From Bacillus sp. Marseille-Q1617 (GTDB lineage: Bacteria > Bacillota > Bacilli > Bacillales > Bacillaceae_B): a stretch of 64,000 nucleotides of DNA. Where the stretch lies: assembly GCF_903645295.1 (NCBI RefSeq), contig NZ_CAHJXM010000001.1, forward strand, positions 1,489,501-1,553,500. The letters are read 5' to 3'. This document shows positions 56,581-64,000 of the stretch, in pieces; the stretch's first letter is position 1, and every line of letters begins with the position of its first letter. The notes below the pieces were generated by a model. The model saw nothing but the letters and a program-made list of their open reading frames with translations. It was not told where the DNA came from and made no database searches. Made by a program: the position numbers and the translations under genes.

Positions 56581-57639
56581 TTACACCTTGAAGTTGGTTT
56601 TGATAATGCCTGCTTCTTTAGCAGAGTTGAAAACAATCAATATAAGGGGACCGATTATGAAACCGAGGACTCCAAAGAGCTTCAGACCCAGATACATGGC
56701 AATCAGTGTAGCCAGTGGAGAAAGTCCTATATGTGTACCCATGACTTTTGGTTCCACGGTTCTTCTGATTATAAGAAGGATGGCCGCCAATACGGCAAGC
56801 TGAGAACCTAAGGCGATGTTTCCTGTAATGAGGTGAAAAAGAGCCCAGGGTCCTAGAACGACAATAGATCCTATGAGAGGGATGAAATCAATGATCCAGA
56901 TTACCAGAGACATCACAATCGCCACTTCAGGCGAGATAAAGAGTAAGCCTATAAGTGAAACAAGAAAGATGATGACACTTACAAGAAATTGGGCTTTAAA
57001 GAAGCCAAATATAACATAAGAAAGTCTGGAAGTCATAAAATTCACTTTCTCTGCAGTCCGTTCAGTCAGATGACTGAAAATACTCTTTTTAATACCCGGC
57101 AAATCCAGCATGAACAAAAATAATGCGATCAGGTATACCAAAAAGCTCACCAGGTAGCTTGGAATATAGGATAAGAACGCACTGATCTTTTCTATATTTA
57201 ATGAATTGAGTATTTTTGTCTTTACTGAGTTTAAGAAATTCTGAACCTCTTCACTGAACCCGGTAACCACTTCATTGGGCAAGTCTTCTGCTGCATCCAA
57301 CAGTCTTTCCTCATAATCCAGCCATATGTCACTTAGTTGATTGATATATTTTGGTGTGTCCTCTATTAATTTAACTCCTTCTCCGACTACTTTAGTCGTG
57401 ACAAAGAAAGCGGATAAACCAATTAACAACAAGAAAACGATAAACACGGATAAAACCGATATTTTTCTGTTGGCGGAGAATCTTTTTTGAGTGAACTTAA
57501 CTGCAGGCTCTAGAAATAGCGCGGTAATGAGAGCAGTAATTAAGGGGACTGATATAGGTAAAATAAAAAAAGATAGTAATGCAAGTATGATAATACTTAA
57601 TATAATAATAAAAACTTTTTTGGTGAAAAACTTTGACAA
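56581..57639 (-). CDS. AI-2E family / YtvI-like membrane protein
   Basis: A 352-residue protein of the AI-2 exporter superfamily (UPF0118): two or three N-terminal helices, an amphipathic extracellular region (residues about 90-160), then five helices including IIDFIPLIGSIVVLGPWAL and the C-terminal GLSPLATLIAMYLGLKLFG signature. Members include autoinducer-2 exporters, Na+/H+ antiporters and the sporulation protein YtvI; sequence alone does not decide between them. It is a lone gene. Confidence 0.85.
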   Translation of the reverse strand: MSKFFTKKVFIIILSIIILALLSFFILPISVPLITALITALFLEPAVKFTQKRFSANRKISVLSVFIVFLLLIGLSAFFVTTKVVGEGVKLIEDTPKYINQLSDIWLDYEERLLDAAEDLPNEVVTGFSEEVQNFLNSVKTKILNSLNIEKISAFLSYIPSYLVSFLVYLIALFLFMLDLPGIKKSIFSHLTERTAEKVNFMTSRLSYVIFGFFKAQFLVSVIIFLVSLIGLLFISPEVAIVMSLVIWIIDFIPLIGSIVVLGPWALFHLITGNIALGSQLAVLAAILLIIRRTVEPKVMGTHIGLSPLATLIAMYLGLKLFGVLGFIIGPLILIVFNSAKEAGIIKTNFKV

Positions 57640-57752
57640 TTGAGAACCCCTTTCTGACGTTTCCTCTTACTATTTATTATATTAAAGTAGAGAAAGAATG
57701 AACAGTAGGGAAGAAATTTAATTTTGATATTTTTGAGGCAGAGACTGTTAAA

Positions 57753-57785
57753 AAAAATCCCTAAAGGCGCTGCCTTCAGGGATTT
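57753..57785 (-). terminator. Terminator of ylbA
   Basis: AAATCCCT, then AAGGC, pair with GCCTT and AGGGATTT around GCT; on the minus strand a run of T follows. It lies about 50 bases past the ylbA stop, beyond an element B fragment. Confidence 0.85.
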
Positions 57786-57789
57786 CCCA

Positions 57790-57828
57790 GTTATGCTTGT
57801 CGGGGCTGATCAAGCCGCCTCCGCTTTT
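57790..57828 (+). repeat. Fragment of element B
   Basis: The 39 bases from TTATGCTTGTCGGGGCTGAT to CCGCCTCCGCTTTT match the right end of the second unit at 53702-53739 with one difference. Only this end of the element is present. Confidence 0.75.
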
Positions 57829-57832
57829 GGTT

Positions 57833-58192
57833 TTACCAAGCGAATTCTGTTGCTTCTTTTTTTACGTCGGCGATTAGTTTTTCACAAGATGTCAACAGGT
57901 GCTTAGGGAATTCTTCCCCTTCACCGTATTCTACACCGTGTGGATAATAATGTTTGCCTAGTAGAGGTGTCATGAGCTGGACGATGGCATCGTGTTTACC
58001 GATGTCTCCTTCAACTGCAAGCCCTTGGATACGAAGATAGAAAATGCCTTCTCTGATTTCAAACTTACGATCGTATGTGACCCTTTCATAATCCCACTGA
58101 CCCGCACGTACAAGTCCATGAGATTCCATGATTTCATCAAGGCGGTTCAGGTCTACTTTTAAGCTTTCAATTCCAGATTCTTCGAAACGCAT
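57833..58192 (-). CDS. ylbA: YugN-family protein YlbA
   Basis: A 119-residue soluble protein of the YugN-like family; AGQWDYERVTYDRKFEIREG and GVEYGEGEEFPKHLL are typical blocks. It lies between the cta cluster and ylbB as in B. subtilis. GGAGGGAAAG precedes the ATG. Function unknown. Confidence 0.85.
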   Translation of the reverse strand: MRFEESGIESLKVDLNRLDEIMESHGLVRAGQWDYERVTYDRKFEIREGIFYLRIQGLAVEGDIGKHDAIVQLMTPLLGKHYYPHGVEYGEGEEFPKHLLTSCEKLIADVKKEATEFAW

Positions 58193-58456
58193 ATACTTTC
58201 CCTCCTATATTGTCTGGCTCAAGGCTCAGGGTGTTTTTCCCTGGTGCCTATCTGCATTCTTCATGTTAGAAGCATTTATATCGGTATTATGTACAATGAT
58301 ACAAAATGCGGTATTTCTCATTCTTAATAATAGTGTAAAATCCTTTTTCTTGCAATGTCTTGGTGAAAGGGAATATGTCAATTTATTTAACGCTGTATAA
58401 AATATGGAAGAAAGAGAAAAATAATCATGATATTTACGTATTGGAGGAGGACTACA

Positions 58457-58891
58457 ATGCCAAAGCTTAAAGAGATCATGACGAAAGATGTAGAATCCTG
58501 CACGCTCCTGGATAATGTATATGAAGTGGCAGTGAAAATGAAAGAATATAATGTGGGCTCTATACCGATTGTTGACGGTGAAAAGATCGTTGGAGTCATA
58601 ACAGACAGGGATATTGTCACTCGCTGTGTAGCAGAAAAACACCCTGCCTCCTCAAAAGTCGAGGATATCATGAGTAAGGAACTCATTACGATCGGTCCGG
58701 ATGCAGATGCGGCCCAGGCAGCACAGTTAATGGCCGATAAACAAATCAGAAGGCTGCCGGTAGTAGAAGGTGACCGGCTTATCGGTGTTGTTTCCCTGGG
58801 GGATTTCGCCATCAGAGAATCATTGGAGGCGCAAGCTTCGATAGCGCTCGAAGAGATTTCAGAATCACATTTTAGCAACAAACCTTGTTAA
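58457..58891 (+). CDS. ylbB: CBS-domain protein YlbB
   Basis: A 144-residue protein made of two CBS domains (residues about 5-65 and 70-130): MTKDVESCTL, VGSIPIVDGEKIVGVITDRDIV, then RRLPVVEGDRLIGVVSLGDFA. Tandem CBS pairs bind adenine nucleotides and act as energy sensors. The ATG at 58457 follows GGAGGAGG; the open frame begins ten codons earlier. Its partner, if any, is not evident. Confidence 0.92.
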   Translation: MPKLKEIMTKDVESCTLLDNVYEVAVKMKEYNVGSIPIVDGEKIVGVITDRDIVTRCVAEKHPASSKVEDIMSKELITIGPDADAAQAAQLMADKQIRRLPVVEGDRLIGVVSLGDFAIRESLEAQASIALEEISESHFSNKPC

Positions 58892-59121
58892 ACCTTAAGG
58901 GGCGATTTTAAAATCGCTTCTTTTTTCGGTTATGCTCTTAAATATAAAAACTCATAGTGAACTATATCTTTTACAACTCTTAACAAACCCTGCAGTTTTA
59001 GTGAAAAACAAAATATGCTATGCTTTATACAATACATAATATTTAGAAACCTTTTAAATGGTATAATAATTCTAGTATTTCAAGCATATCCTGCTAGAGA
59101 AGGCAGAGAGGAGGGAAATCT

Positions 59122-60186
59122 CTGAAGACGGTTTTTCGTATTGCTATTATTCTTGTATTTATTCTTTTAATAAGTATTTACCAAAGTCTTAATGACGAGA
59201 ATGAACCTCTAAAAGGGCCGGATACACAGACTCTTAAGAAAGATCACGATAATCAGCTTAAACAACCGATTGAAAATACGGGGGAACGGCCGGTTACCGG
59301 GCTCTCCACATGGATAGGGAAAAGTTCAGATAATGTAATTGAAGAGTTTGGCGAACCAGATAGAATCGAACCAAGCTCATATGGGTATGAATGGTGGGTT
59401 TATCCCATTTCCTCAAAGCAATACATCCAAATGGGGATTGAAGACAAAAAAGTAGTCACTCTTTATACGATCGGGAACGAAGTGGATGTGACTCCTTATA
59501 AGCTCGGTCAAAAGCTGGAGGATATTTATCGTTTTACCATCATAGAGTCTGAAATAGTCGTAAATGACCAATCTGGATCTTATCAATTTGAATTAAATGA
59601 AGAAGATCTTAATACACGATTGTTGGTTTCATTAGGTGATATTTATGCTCAGTTGTATCTCGACAAATTTACTGGTGAGCTGATGAGCATCCGCTTTCTT
59701 GATAGTTCCACCCTGATAGAAATGCATCCATATGAAATGATGTACCGGGGAGAATTGGTTGAAGGAACAGAACCTACAGATGAAGAGTGGAAGAAAATCG
59801 ACACTGCAAGTGAAAGACAGATATTTGATATTACCAATGTCATACGGACAAATTTTGAAGCTGGAAAACTAGAATGGCATGAAGAAACTGCAGAAGTGGC
59901 CAAGGGGCACAGTGAAGAAATGTACAATGAAGAATATTTTTCTCATGAATCACCAGTGTTTGGCAGCCTTTCTGACAGACTGGAAAAACAAGAGATCACT
60001 TTCAAGACTGCAGGGGAGAACATCGCTTCACAATATACTGATGCCCCGGAAGCGGTTCATGGCTGGCTTAATTCCGAAGGACACAGAAAAATCCTTCTGG
60101 AACATGAATTTACCCATCTTGGGGTCGGGGTGTATAAAAAATACTATACACAGAATTTTATTGAAAAGTTTACAATTGAACAGTAA
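59122..60186 (+). CDS. ylbC: YlbC, CAP/SCP-domain extracellular protein, apparent CTG start
   Basis: The frame runs 355 codons from a CTG at 59122. Its N terminus is a signal-anchor helix (VFRIAIILVFILLISIY), followed by a CAP-associated domain (residues about 65-200, GLSTWIGKSSDNVIEEFG) and a C-terminal CAP/SCP domain (about 225-354, TNVIRTNFEAGKLEWHEETAEVAKGH and HSEEMYNEEYFSHESP). GAGAGGAGGGAAATCT sits right before the CTG; an in-frame stop lies 25 bases upstream, and no ATG, GTG or TTG occurs in the first part. The first ATG, at 59431, would remove the anchor and much of the first domain. B. subtilis YlbC has a similar full length. Confidence 0.85.
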   Translation: MKTVFRIAIILVFILLISIYQSLNDENEPLKGPDTQTLKKDHDNQLKQPIENTGERPVTGLSTWIGKSSDNVIEEFGEPDRIEPSSYGYEWWVYPISSKQYIQMGIEDKKVVTLYTIGNEVDVTPYKLGQKLEDIYRFTIIESEIVVNDQSGSYQFELNEEDLNTRLLVSLGDIYAQLYLDKFTGELMSIRFLDSSTLIEMHPYEMMYRGELVEGTEPTDEEWKKIDTASERQIFDITNVIRTNFEAGKLEWHEETAEVAKGHSEEMYNEEYFSHESPVFGSLSDRLEKQEITFKTAGENIASQYTDAPEAVHGWLNSEGHRKILLEHEFTHLGVGVYKKYYTQNFIEKFTIEQ

Positions 60187-60241
60187 AAAGGTTGACTCTT
60201 CAAGGACATTTTTTGTTCTCGAAACAGTCAACCTTTTTACT
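60184..60241. terminator. Bidirectional terminator between ylbC and the thioesterase gene
   Basis: AAAAAGGTTGACT (60185-60197) pairs perfectly with AGTCAACCTTTTT (60227-60239) across a 29-base loop. Confidence 0.88.
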
Positions 60242-60727
60242 TCAATCCTTTTTAAAAATAAAAAATGATCCGGTGGAGTGGGCTACCACTTTCCCTGAAG
60301 AATTAACGACCTTGCCGTCTACCACCATTGTCTTTGACCCTTGGTGAACGATTGTGGCGCTTGCGGTCAATCCCTCGCCAATGCCGGGTGCAAGGTAATG
60401 AACATTCAAGTTTGTTGTGACAGCGCCATACCCTTCAGGAAGCATCATATTGGCCAGCGTTCCCATGGCAGTATCCACTAATGTTGCTGTCACGCCGCCA
60501 TGTACGATTTGTAATGAATTATGGGTAACGGCTGTAATTGGAATGCTTATTGTGAAAATTCCATCTACTGAACTTTTCTCCATGGCAAAAATGCCGCCAA
60601 TTATAGATTCATTCTGTTTATTCTGCTTCCGCTTTACACCGTTAAGCAGCTGTCTGATACTGATTAATTCTTCTTCATCTGCTCTTTCTAAAACTTCATC
60701 CAATAATTTGTGCAATTCTTCTTGCAT
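60242..60727 (-). CDS. PaaI-type hotdog-fold thioesterase
   Basis: A 161-residue protein. The N-terminal 45 residues are helical and charged; the rest is a hotdog domain of the PaaI group with HGGVTATLVDTAMG, which includes the catalytic Asp region, and ASATIVHQGSKTMVVDGKV. It should hydrolyse acyl- or aryl-CoA thioesters, substrate unknown. It is inserted between ylbC and ylbD on the opposite strand. Confidence 0.85.
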   Translation of the reverse strand: MQEELHKLLDEVLERADEEELISIRQLLNGVKRKQNKQNESIIGGIFAMEKSSVDGIFTISIPITAVTHNSLQIVHGGVTATLVDTAMGTLANMMLPEGYGAVTTNLNVHYLAPGIGEGLTASATIVHQGSKTMVVDGKVVNSSGKVVAHSTGSFFIFKKD

Positions 60728-60895
60728 TCTTTAACATCCTTTTCTTTACACAGCTCATATATGCAGGATCATGACTGTTTAGTTTTTCATGGTTGCTTCT
60801 ACAAATGAATTTTACTACAAATAGGAATGTTTCACCATTTTTCCATTTCATCATAAAATGTAATAGGTAAATGTCCTGAGCAGGAGGTGCTTGGA

Positions 60896-61303
60896 ATGGG
60901 AAAATCATTACACCCTAAAGTGAAAGAGTTTAAAGAGTTTGTCAGGAAGCATCCGAAAATTGTAAAAGATGTCCGTAATGGCAACGCTAATTGGCAGGAG
61001 CTATTTGAAGATTGGTATTTGCTCGGGGAAGAGGATACCCGTTGGGACATATATAGGGAAGCTGAAAACAAAAGTGGTGCTCAAAAGGAAGAAACAAGTA
61101 AAAACGGGTGGTTTGATCACGTCGGTGAATTAGTGAAAAATATGGATGCCAATCAATTGCAGAGTCACATCAACAATATAAGCGAAGTCTTGGGAACTGT
61201 CCAGGGTGTCATCAGCCAATTTCAATCCAATCCAAAAAGCTCTACCGTGACGAACGAGACACGAGCAAAACCTTCTCATCCCTTTTCGTTCAGAAAGGAC
61301 TAG
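60896..61303 (+). CDS. ylbD: YlbD family protein (putative spore coat)
   Basis: A 135-residue protein starting MGKSLHPKVKEFKEFVRKHPK, with the family block NWQELFEDWYLLGEEDTRWD and a helical middle with a Ser/Lys-rich tail. YlbD is reported as a coat protein in B. subtilis. AGGAGGTG sits six bases before the ATG. ylbE follows 11 bases later in the same transcript. Confidence 0.9.
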   Translation: MGKSLHPKVKEFKEFVRKHPKIVKDVRNGNANWQELFEDWYLLGEEDTRWDIYREAENKSGAQKEETSKNGWFDHVGELVKNMDANQLQSHINNISEVLGTVQGVISQFQSNPKSSTVTNETRAKPSHPFSFRKD

Positions 61304-61314
61304 GAGGTATAAAC

Positions 61315-61554
61315 ATGAGAGCAGATCTTATTGAATATATTCATTCCAATGAAGAGTTAAAAATGTTTTTGAGGGAAAAACCTGAATGGTATAGAAGGCT
61401 TTCAAGAAATCCAAATGAGCTGGAGAAATTTGAAATCGCTTCAATCAACCACTTTCAAAAAACGATTCCTCACCGTGTTCAAAAATTTTCGAATGGCGTC
61501 CAAATGGCTTCTATGATGATCAGCATGTTTCAAAGTATGAATGAAGCTGAATAG
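61315..61554 (+). CDS. ylbE: YlbE-like protein
   Basis: A 79-residue protein, the length of B. subtilis YlbE, beginning with the family block IEYIHSNEELKMFLREKPEWYRRLSRNP and ending in a helix rich in Met (ASMMISMFQSMNE). TAGGAGGTATAAAC precedes the ATG. It is co-transcribed with ylbD. Function unknown; sporulation link inferred from its neighbour. Confidence 0.92.
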   Translation: MRADLIEYIHSNEELKMFLREKPEWYRRLSRNPNELEKFEIASINHFQKTIPHRVQKFSNGVQMASMMISMFQSMNEAE

Positions 61555-61568
61555 AAGTTCTGTGATAT

Positions 61569-61611
61569 TAAAAAGGAAAAACAATCTTCGGGTTGCTTTT
61601 CCTTTTTTGTT
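61569..61611 (+). terminator. Terminator after ylbDE
   Basis: AAAAAGGAAAA and TTTTCCTTTTT pair, with CAA/TTG inside and a TTCG-containing loop. Confidence 0.88.
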
Positions 61612-61723
61612 TAGATAAATCGACAAGACGGCACTGCCTGTATTGAAATTATTCTTCCTGGAATGACGATGAGTAAACAGGGTGTAAGATGGGGAAGGCT
61701 AAGGGAAAAGGAGTGGTTCGATT

Positions 61724-62113
61724 ATGAAAAAACTTATTGTCTTATCCCTGTCGCTTCTTATCATTCTAAGCGGGTGTAAAGATGATATCCCGGAACCTGA
61801 AAATTTCTCATTCGTAAACAAAGCTCAGGCCAAAGAAGACAAGTCGCTTTCTGTTAAGCATATTGTACAAGGAAATCAGGTGTTCATTGAGTGTATCGTA
61901 CCTAATGTAACGTTCTCGTCTTCGAGAAAAGGAGCGAAGAAAGGGAAGATCGTCGTTACTTCAAATACAAGCGGACTTTATAAGGAATACTACACCGCGG
62001 CATTTGTGGTGAAGAATCTACCTAAGGGGAATCATATCCTGACAGTAGAAGTAGTCAGTCCAAAAAATAAATCGCTGGGAATTAAGAAACAATTATACGT
62101 GACGATTCCGTAA
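61724..62113 (+). CDS. Small lipoprotein with beta-rich domain, unknown family
   Basis: A 129-residue lipoprotein: signal peptide with lipobox IILSGC, then about 105 residues of alternating beta-like segments (VFIECIVPNVTFSSSR, KGKIVVTSNTSGLY, YYTAAFVVKNLPKGNHILTVEVVS), which suggests an Ig-like sandwich. AAAAGGAGTGGTTCG precedes the ATG. It lies between ylbE and ylbF, where I know of no B. subtilis gene. Confidence 0.75.
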   Translation: MKKLIVLSLSLLIILSGCKDDIPEPENFSFVNKAQAKEDKSLSVKHIVQGNQVFIECIVPNVTFSSSRKGAKKGKIVVTSNTSGLYKEYYTAAFVVKNLPKGNHILTVEVVSPKNKSLGIKKQLYVTIP

Positions 62114-62205
62114 AATGATTTACTTGCATACGGGGATTTTTTTTGCAGAGCATATTCGCTTCCATCTTTAAAACGTGTTAAAATAGCGTTACGGAGGTGG
62201 GCATT

Positions 62206-62649
62206 ATGCTTGCTACTATAGAAAGAATGGAAATATTGGACAATGCTGATGAATTATCTCAGTGGATATTAAATTCCGATGTGGCAGAAAAGTATCGGAA
62301 GTCTTTATATAAACTTCGTAATAACAATGATACGCAGACTAAAATACAAAAGTTTACGCGTATGAAAGATCGTTACGAAGAGGTTCAGCGGTTTGGGCGC
62401 TATCATCCGGACTATAAGACGGTCATGAAGGAAATTCGTGAACTAAAAAGGGATATGGACATGGATGATAATGTAGCCGAATTCAGGCGGGCGGAAAATG
62501 AACTTCAGGATCTGCTGGACAATGTGAGTCTTATCATAGGACATTCGGTTTCTAAAAACGTAAAGGTCCCAACCGGGAACCCTTTCTTCAGCGGGAGTTC
62601 ATGCGGCGGAGGCTGCGGATCAGGAGGCAGCTGCGGCTGTTCTGCTTAA
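62206..62649 (+). CDS. ylbF: RicF (YlbF), subunit of the RicAFT (Y) complex
   Basis: A 147-residue helical protein of the YlbF/YmcA family. With YmcA (RicA) and YaaT (RicT) it forms a complex that carries 4Fe-4S clusters and helps RNase Y mature operon mRNAs; it also promotes competence, biofilm formation and sporulation. The C-terminal tail, SCGGGCGSGGSCGCSA, has four Cys in a Gly-rich setting, as in known RicF, and likely supplies cluster ligands. ACGGAGGTGG sets the ATG at 62206. Confidence 0.94.
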   Translation: MLATIERMEILDNADELSQWILNSDVAEKYRKSLYKLRNNNDTQTKIQKFTRMKDRYEEVQRFGRYHPDYKTVMKEIRELKRDMDMDDNVAEFRRAENELQDLLDNVSLIIGHSVSKNVKVPTGNPFFSGSSCGGGCGSGGSCGCSA

Positions 62650-62656
62650 TATTATG

Positions 62657-62693
62657 TAAGAGCCGACGATTTTTTCGTCGGCTCTTTTTTTTA
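62657..62693 (+). terminator. Terminator after ylbF
   Basis: AGAGCCGACGA and TCGTCGGCTCT pair around TTTTT, followed by eight T. Confidence 0.95.
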
Positions 62694-62701
62694 TATAATT
62701 T

Positions 62702-63016
62702 TTACTGTTTTAACCGTACACAATCGACACACAAATTGCCGCAGCAAAACATTTTTTCTTGAGGTACATAGAAACGATGGCGGTATACGAATAAGGATGA
62801 TTGCGTCCTGAAGAATATCGTATCCGAATGAAGTCGTTTGCCTCTCATGGCCCGGGCTGACCATTTTCTTATTAAATATTCAATTTCATTTTTATCAAGG
62901 CCGGTCTCTATGTATAGAAAAGGGATGCCTGCAACCCATCTGACGTATGCATTCTGAATACCCGGTTCCATTCGAAGATACTCAATAAAATCATCCCATA
63001 TGACTTTCAGATCCAT
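62702..63016 (-). CDS. Protein of unknown function with C-terminal Cys cluster
   Basis: A 104-residue soluble protein of alpha/beta appearance (AYVRWVAGIPFLYIETGLDKNEI) that ends in FCCGNLCVDCVRLKQ, a cluster of four Cys that could bind metal. I do not recognise it. GGAGGGTTAGC precedes the ATG. It is convergent with ylbF, which also has a Cys-rich tail. Confidence 0.7.
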   Translation of the reverse strand: MDLKVIWDDFIEYLRMEPGIQNAYVRWVAGIPFLYIETGLDKNEIEYLIRKWSARAMRGKRLHSDTIFFRTQSSLFVYRHRFYVPQEKMFCCGNLCVDCVRLKQ

Positions 63017-63122
63017 GCTAACCCTCCATCCAGCCGTTTCAATAGCATTTACTTATGTACTATACCCTAAAAAAGAAAAATATGTCCGTTGAATAAGGAG
63101 AATCTTGTTAAACGGGGAAGAA

Positions 63123-63322
63123 GGACTTATGCTTTTTGGGGCTGAGCAAGCTCCCTCCGCATTTCGAGTTGTCGAGCTGCAAAGCCCTTTCGCATTTCGT
63201 GTTGTCCAGCTGCAGGGCTTAGAGGCACATGTCATAAGCCAAACCGGCCAGGAAGGCAAAGAACGCCTTCCTGGCCGGTTCGTCTTATGCCACCCGCCTC
63301 TGAGCGAAGCCCTTTCGCTTTT
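63123..63322 (+). repeat. Element B copy with a degenerate unit in front
   Basis: A complete unit at 63201-63322 contains a perfect 14-bp stem, CCGGCCAGGAAGGC (63244-63257) with its complement at 63265-63278. Before it, 63128-63200 holds diverged pieces of the unit end (GGGGCTGAGCAAGC, AAAGCCCTTTCGCATTTCG), so this too was a tandem array. Confidence 0.85.
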
Positions 63323-63388
63323 CGTGTTGATTAATCCCATATTTCTGTGCTAGACTTAAAAAAAAGTGATTCCTAGAGGGGAAACAGT

Positions 63389-63664
63389 ATGTTGACGCAA
63401 AGACAAGGTTTAGTTGTTTGGTTACATAGTTTGAAGCATGCAAAGTCTTTGAGACGATTTGGGAATGTACACTATGTATCAAAAAAAATGAAGTATGTAG
63501 TATTATATTGTAATCAGGACGAAATCGATTCCGTCATGGACCGCATCAACTCTTATTCTTATGTTAAAAAAGTGGATCCATCCTATAAACCTTTTATTAA
63601 ATCAGTGTTCGAGAATTCCAGACCTGATAAGGCGAAGGAATATGATTATAAGATGGGGTTTTAG
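63389..63664 (+). CDS. ylbG: DUF2129 family protein YlbG
   Basis: A 91-residue cytosolic protein starting [21 protein letters not shown], with [20 protein letters not shown] and [17 protein letters not shown], the YlbG/UPF0298 pattern. AGAGGGGAAACAGT precedes the ATG. It follows ylbF as in B. subtilis, though separated by the unknown gene and repeats. Function unknown. Confidence 0.93.
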   Translation: MLTQRQGLVVWLHSLKHAKSLRRFGNVHYVSKKMKYVVLYCNQDEIDSVMDRINSYSYVKKVDPSYKPFIKSVFENSRPDKAKEYDYKMGF

Positions 63665-63667
63665 AAA

Positions 63668-63706
63668 CTGCTGCCAAACGTATGTTGTTGGCAGCTTTTT
63701 TCTTTG
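63668..63706 (+). terminator. Terminator after ylbG
   Basis: CTGCCAA and TTGGCAG pair around an A/T-rich loop, followed by TTTTTTCTTT. Confidence 0.85.
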
Positions 63707-63718
63707 GGTTTTTGTGTG

Positions 63719-64000
63719 TCATTGCAAGGGTAAAATATAATGATTTAATCTTAATATGGCAATTAAGTGCTGATAATACAGATCTTTTTCTGGAAATAAA
63801 GTGGATGGTTTTACATCAAGCTGAATGATTGTTTTTTCAAGTTCTTCTGCTGTTTGCTGGAAAAGTGAAAACCGCTTATTTTCCATCATATTTGGATTCG
63901 GTATCCCTTCACGGCAGAAGTATATAGCCTGGAATTTACCTTCGGCTGTCGGCTTCATTACAACGCCAAGAGACGTAACCGGCCGGTCCTTTACAATCGT
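63719..64000 (-). CDS. Protein of unknown function, start beyond the window
   Basis: The minus-strand frame is open from the window edge to the stop at 63719, 93 codons. The visible part reads TIVKDRPVTSLGVVMKPTAEG, then AIYFCREGIPNPN, and ends in a helical tail; it is soluble. The ATG at 63958 is internal, since the coding pattern continues upstream of it. It resembles a small Bacillus protein often found next to ylbG (DUF7147-like), recalled but not verified. Confidence 0.7.
   Translation of the reverse strand, partial: TIVKDRPVTSLGVVMKPTAEGKFQAIYFCREGIPNPNMMENKRFSLFQQTAEELEKTIIQLDVKPSTLFPEKDLYYQHLIAILRLNHYILPLQ

Noticed and set aside
63665..63718. CsfG-type sporulation sRNA after ylbG
   Set aside because: In B. 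subtilis this RNA lies between ylbG and ylbH, but only a terminator fits in the short gap here, and a convergent gene follows. It may lie beyond the window.

Overview
The window is a stretch of chromosome from a low-to-mid GC Gram-positive member of the Bacillaceae. Strong purine-rich Shine-Dalgarno sequences, GTG and TTG starts and lipoboxes support this. So does gene order: it follows Bacillus subtilis from ccpC/dapH (ykuM-ykuQ) through the pdh cluster, SR1-speA, typA, the yla genes, ftsW, pycA and cta to ylbG. No rRNA, tRNA, phage, transposase or CRISPR array is visible. Almost everything is core chromosome; the accessory material is small.

Layout. 1-6.3 kb: end of a transporter, a TauE-type permease, the regulator CcpC, two diaminopimelate/lysine genes (dapH, dapL), an MscS channel and two thiol redox proteins (ykuU, ykuV). 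6.4-10 kb: a heterodimeric ABC exporter (yknUV type). 10-14.1 kb: an accessory block with a NERD-domain protein and a second, bd-type quinol oxidase (ythAB) behind a Rex-like operator. 14.3-20.4 kb: potassium uptake regulator ktrC, RNase J1 with RpoY, a HAD phosphatase, peptide deformylase and the lipoprotein YkyA. 20.8-25.9 kb: the pyruvate dehydrogenase operon pdhABCD. 26-33.8 kb: Slp-like lipoprotein, a polysaccharide deacetylase, the SR1 dual-function RNA with its SR1P peptide, speA, a nitronate monooxygenase and yktA/B/C. 34-43.4 kb: typA, ylaH-ylaN, glutaminase and ftsW. 43.5-55.3 kb: pycA, haem A synthesis (ctaA, ctaB) and the caa3 cytochrome oxidase ctaCDEFG. 55.4-64 kb: a GNAT enzyme, a YtvI/AI-2E membrane protein and ylbA-ylbG with RicF (ylbF).

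The genes connect through central carbon and respiration: PDH and pyruvate carboxylase split pyruvate between acetyl-CoA and oxaloacetate, CcpC controls the citrate branch, and two terminal oxidases are present. The apparent control sites match this: Rex (NADH) for bd oxidase, ResD-like and cre-like sites between ctaA and ctaB, and two CcpN boxes on SR1.

The least-explained signals are a 23-codon cationic peptide gene with a structured 3' region (17.2-17.4 kb), a 20-bp periodic TTGATA array (10.2 kb), an apparent CTG start for ylbC, and two families of about 125-bp intergenic repeats, one nested inside the other at 18.5 kb. All identifications are from reading the sequence and family knowledge; no database search was run.
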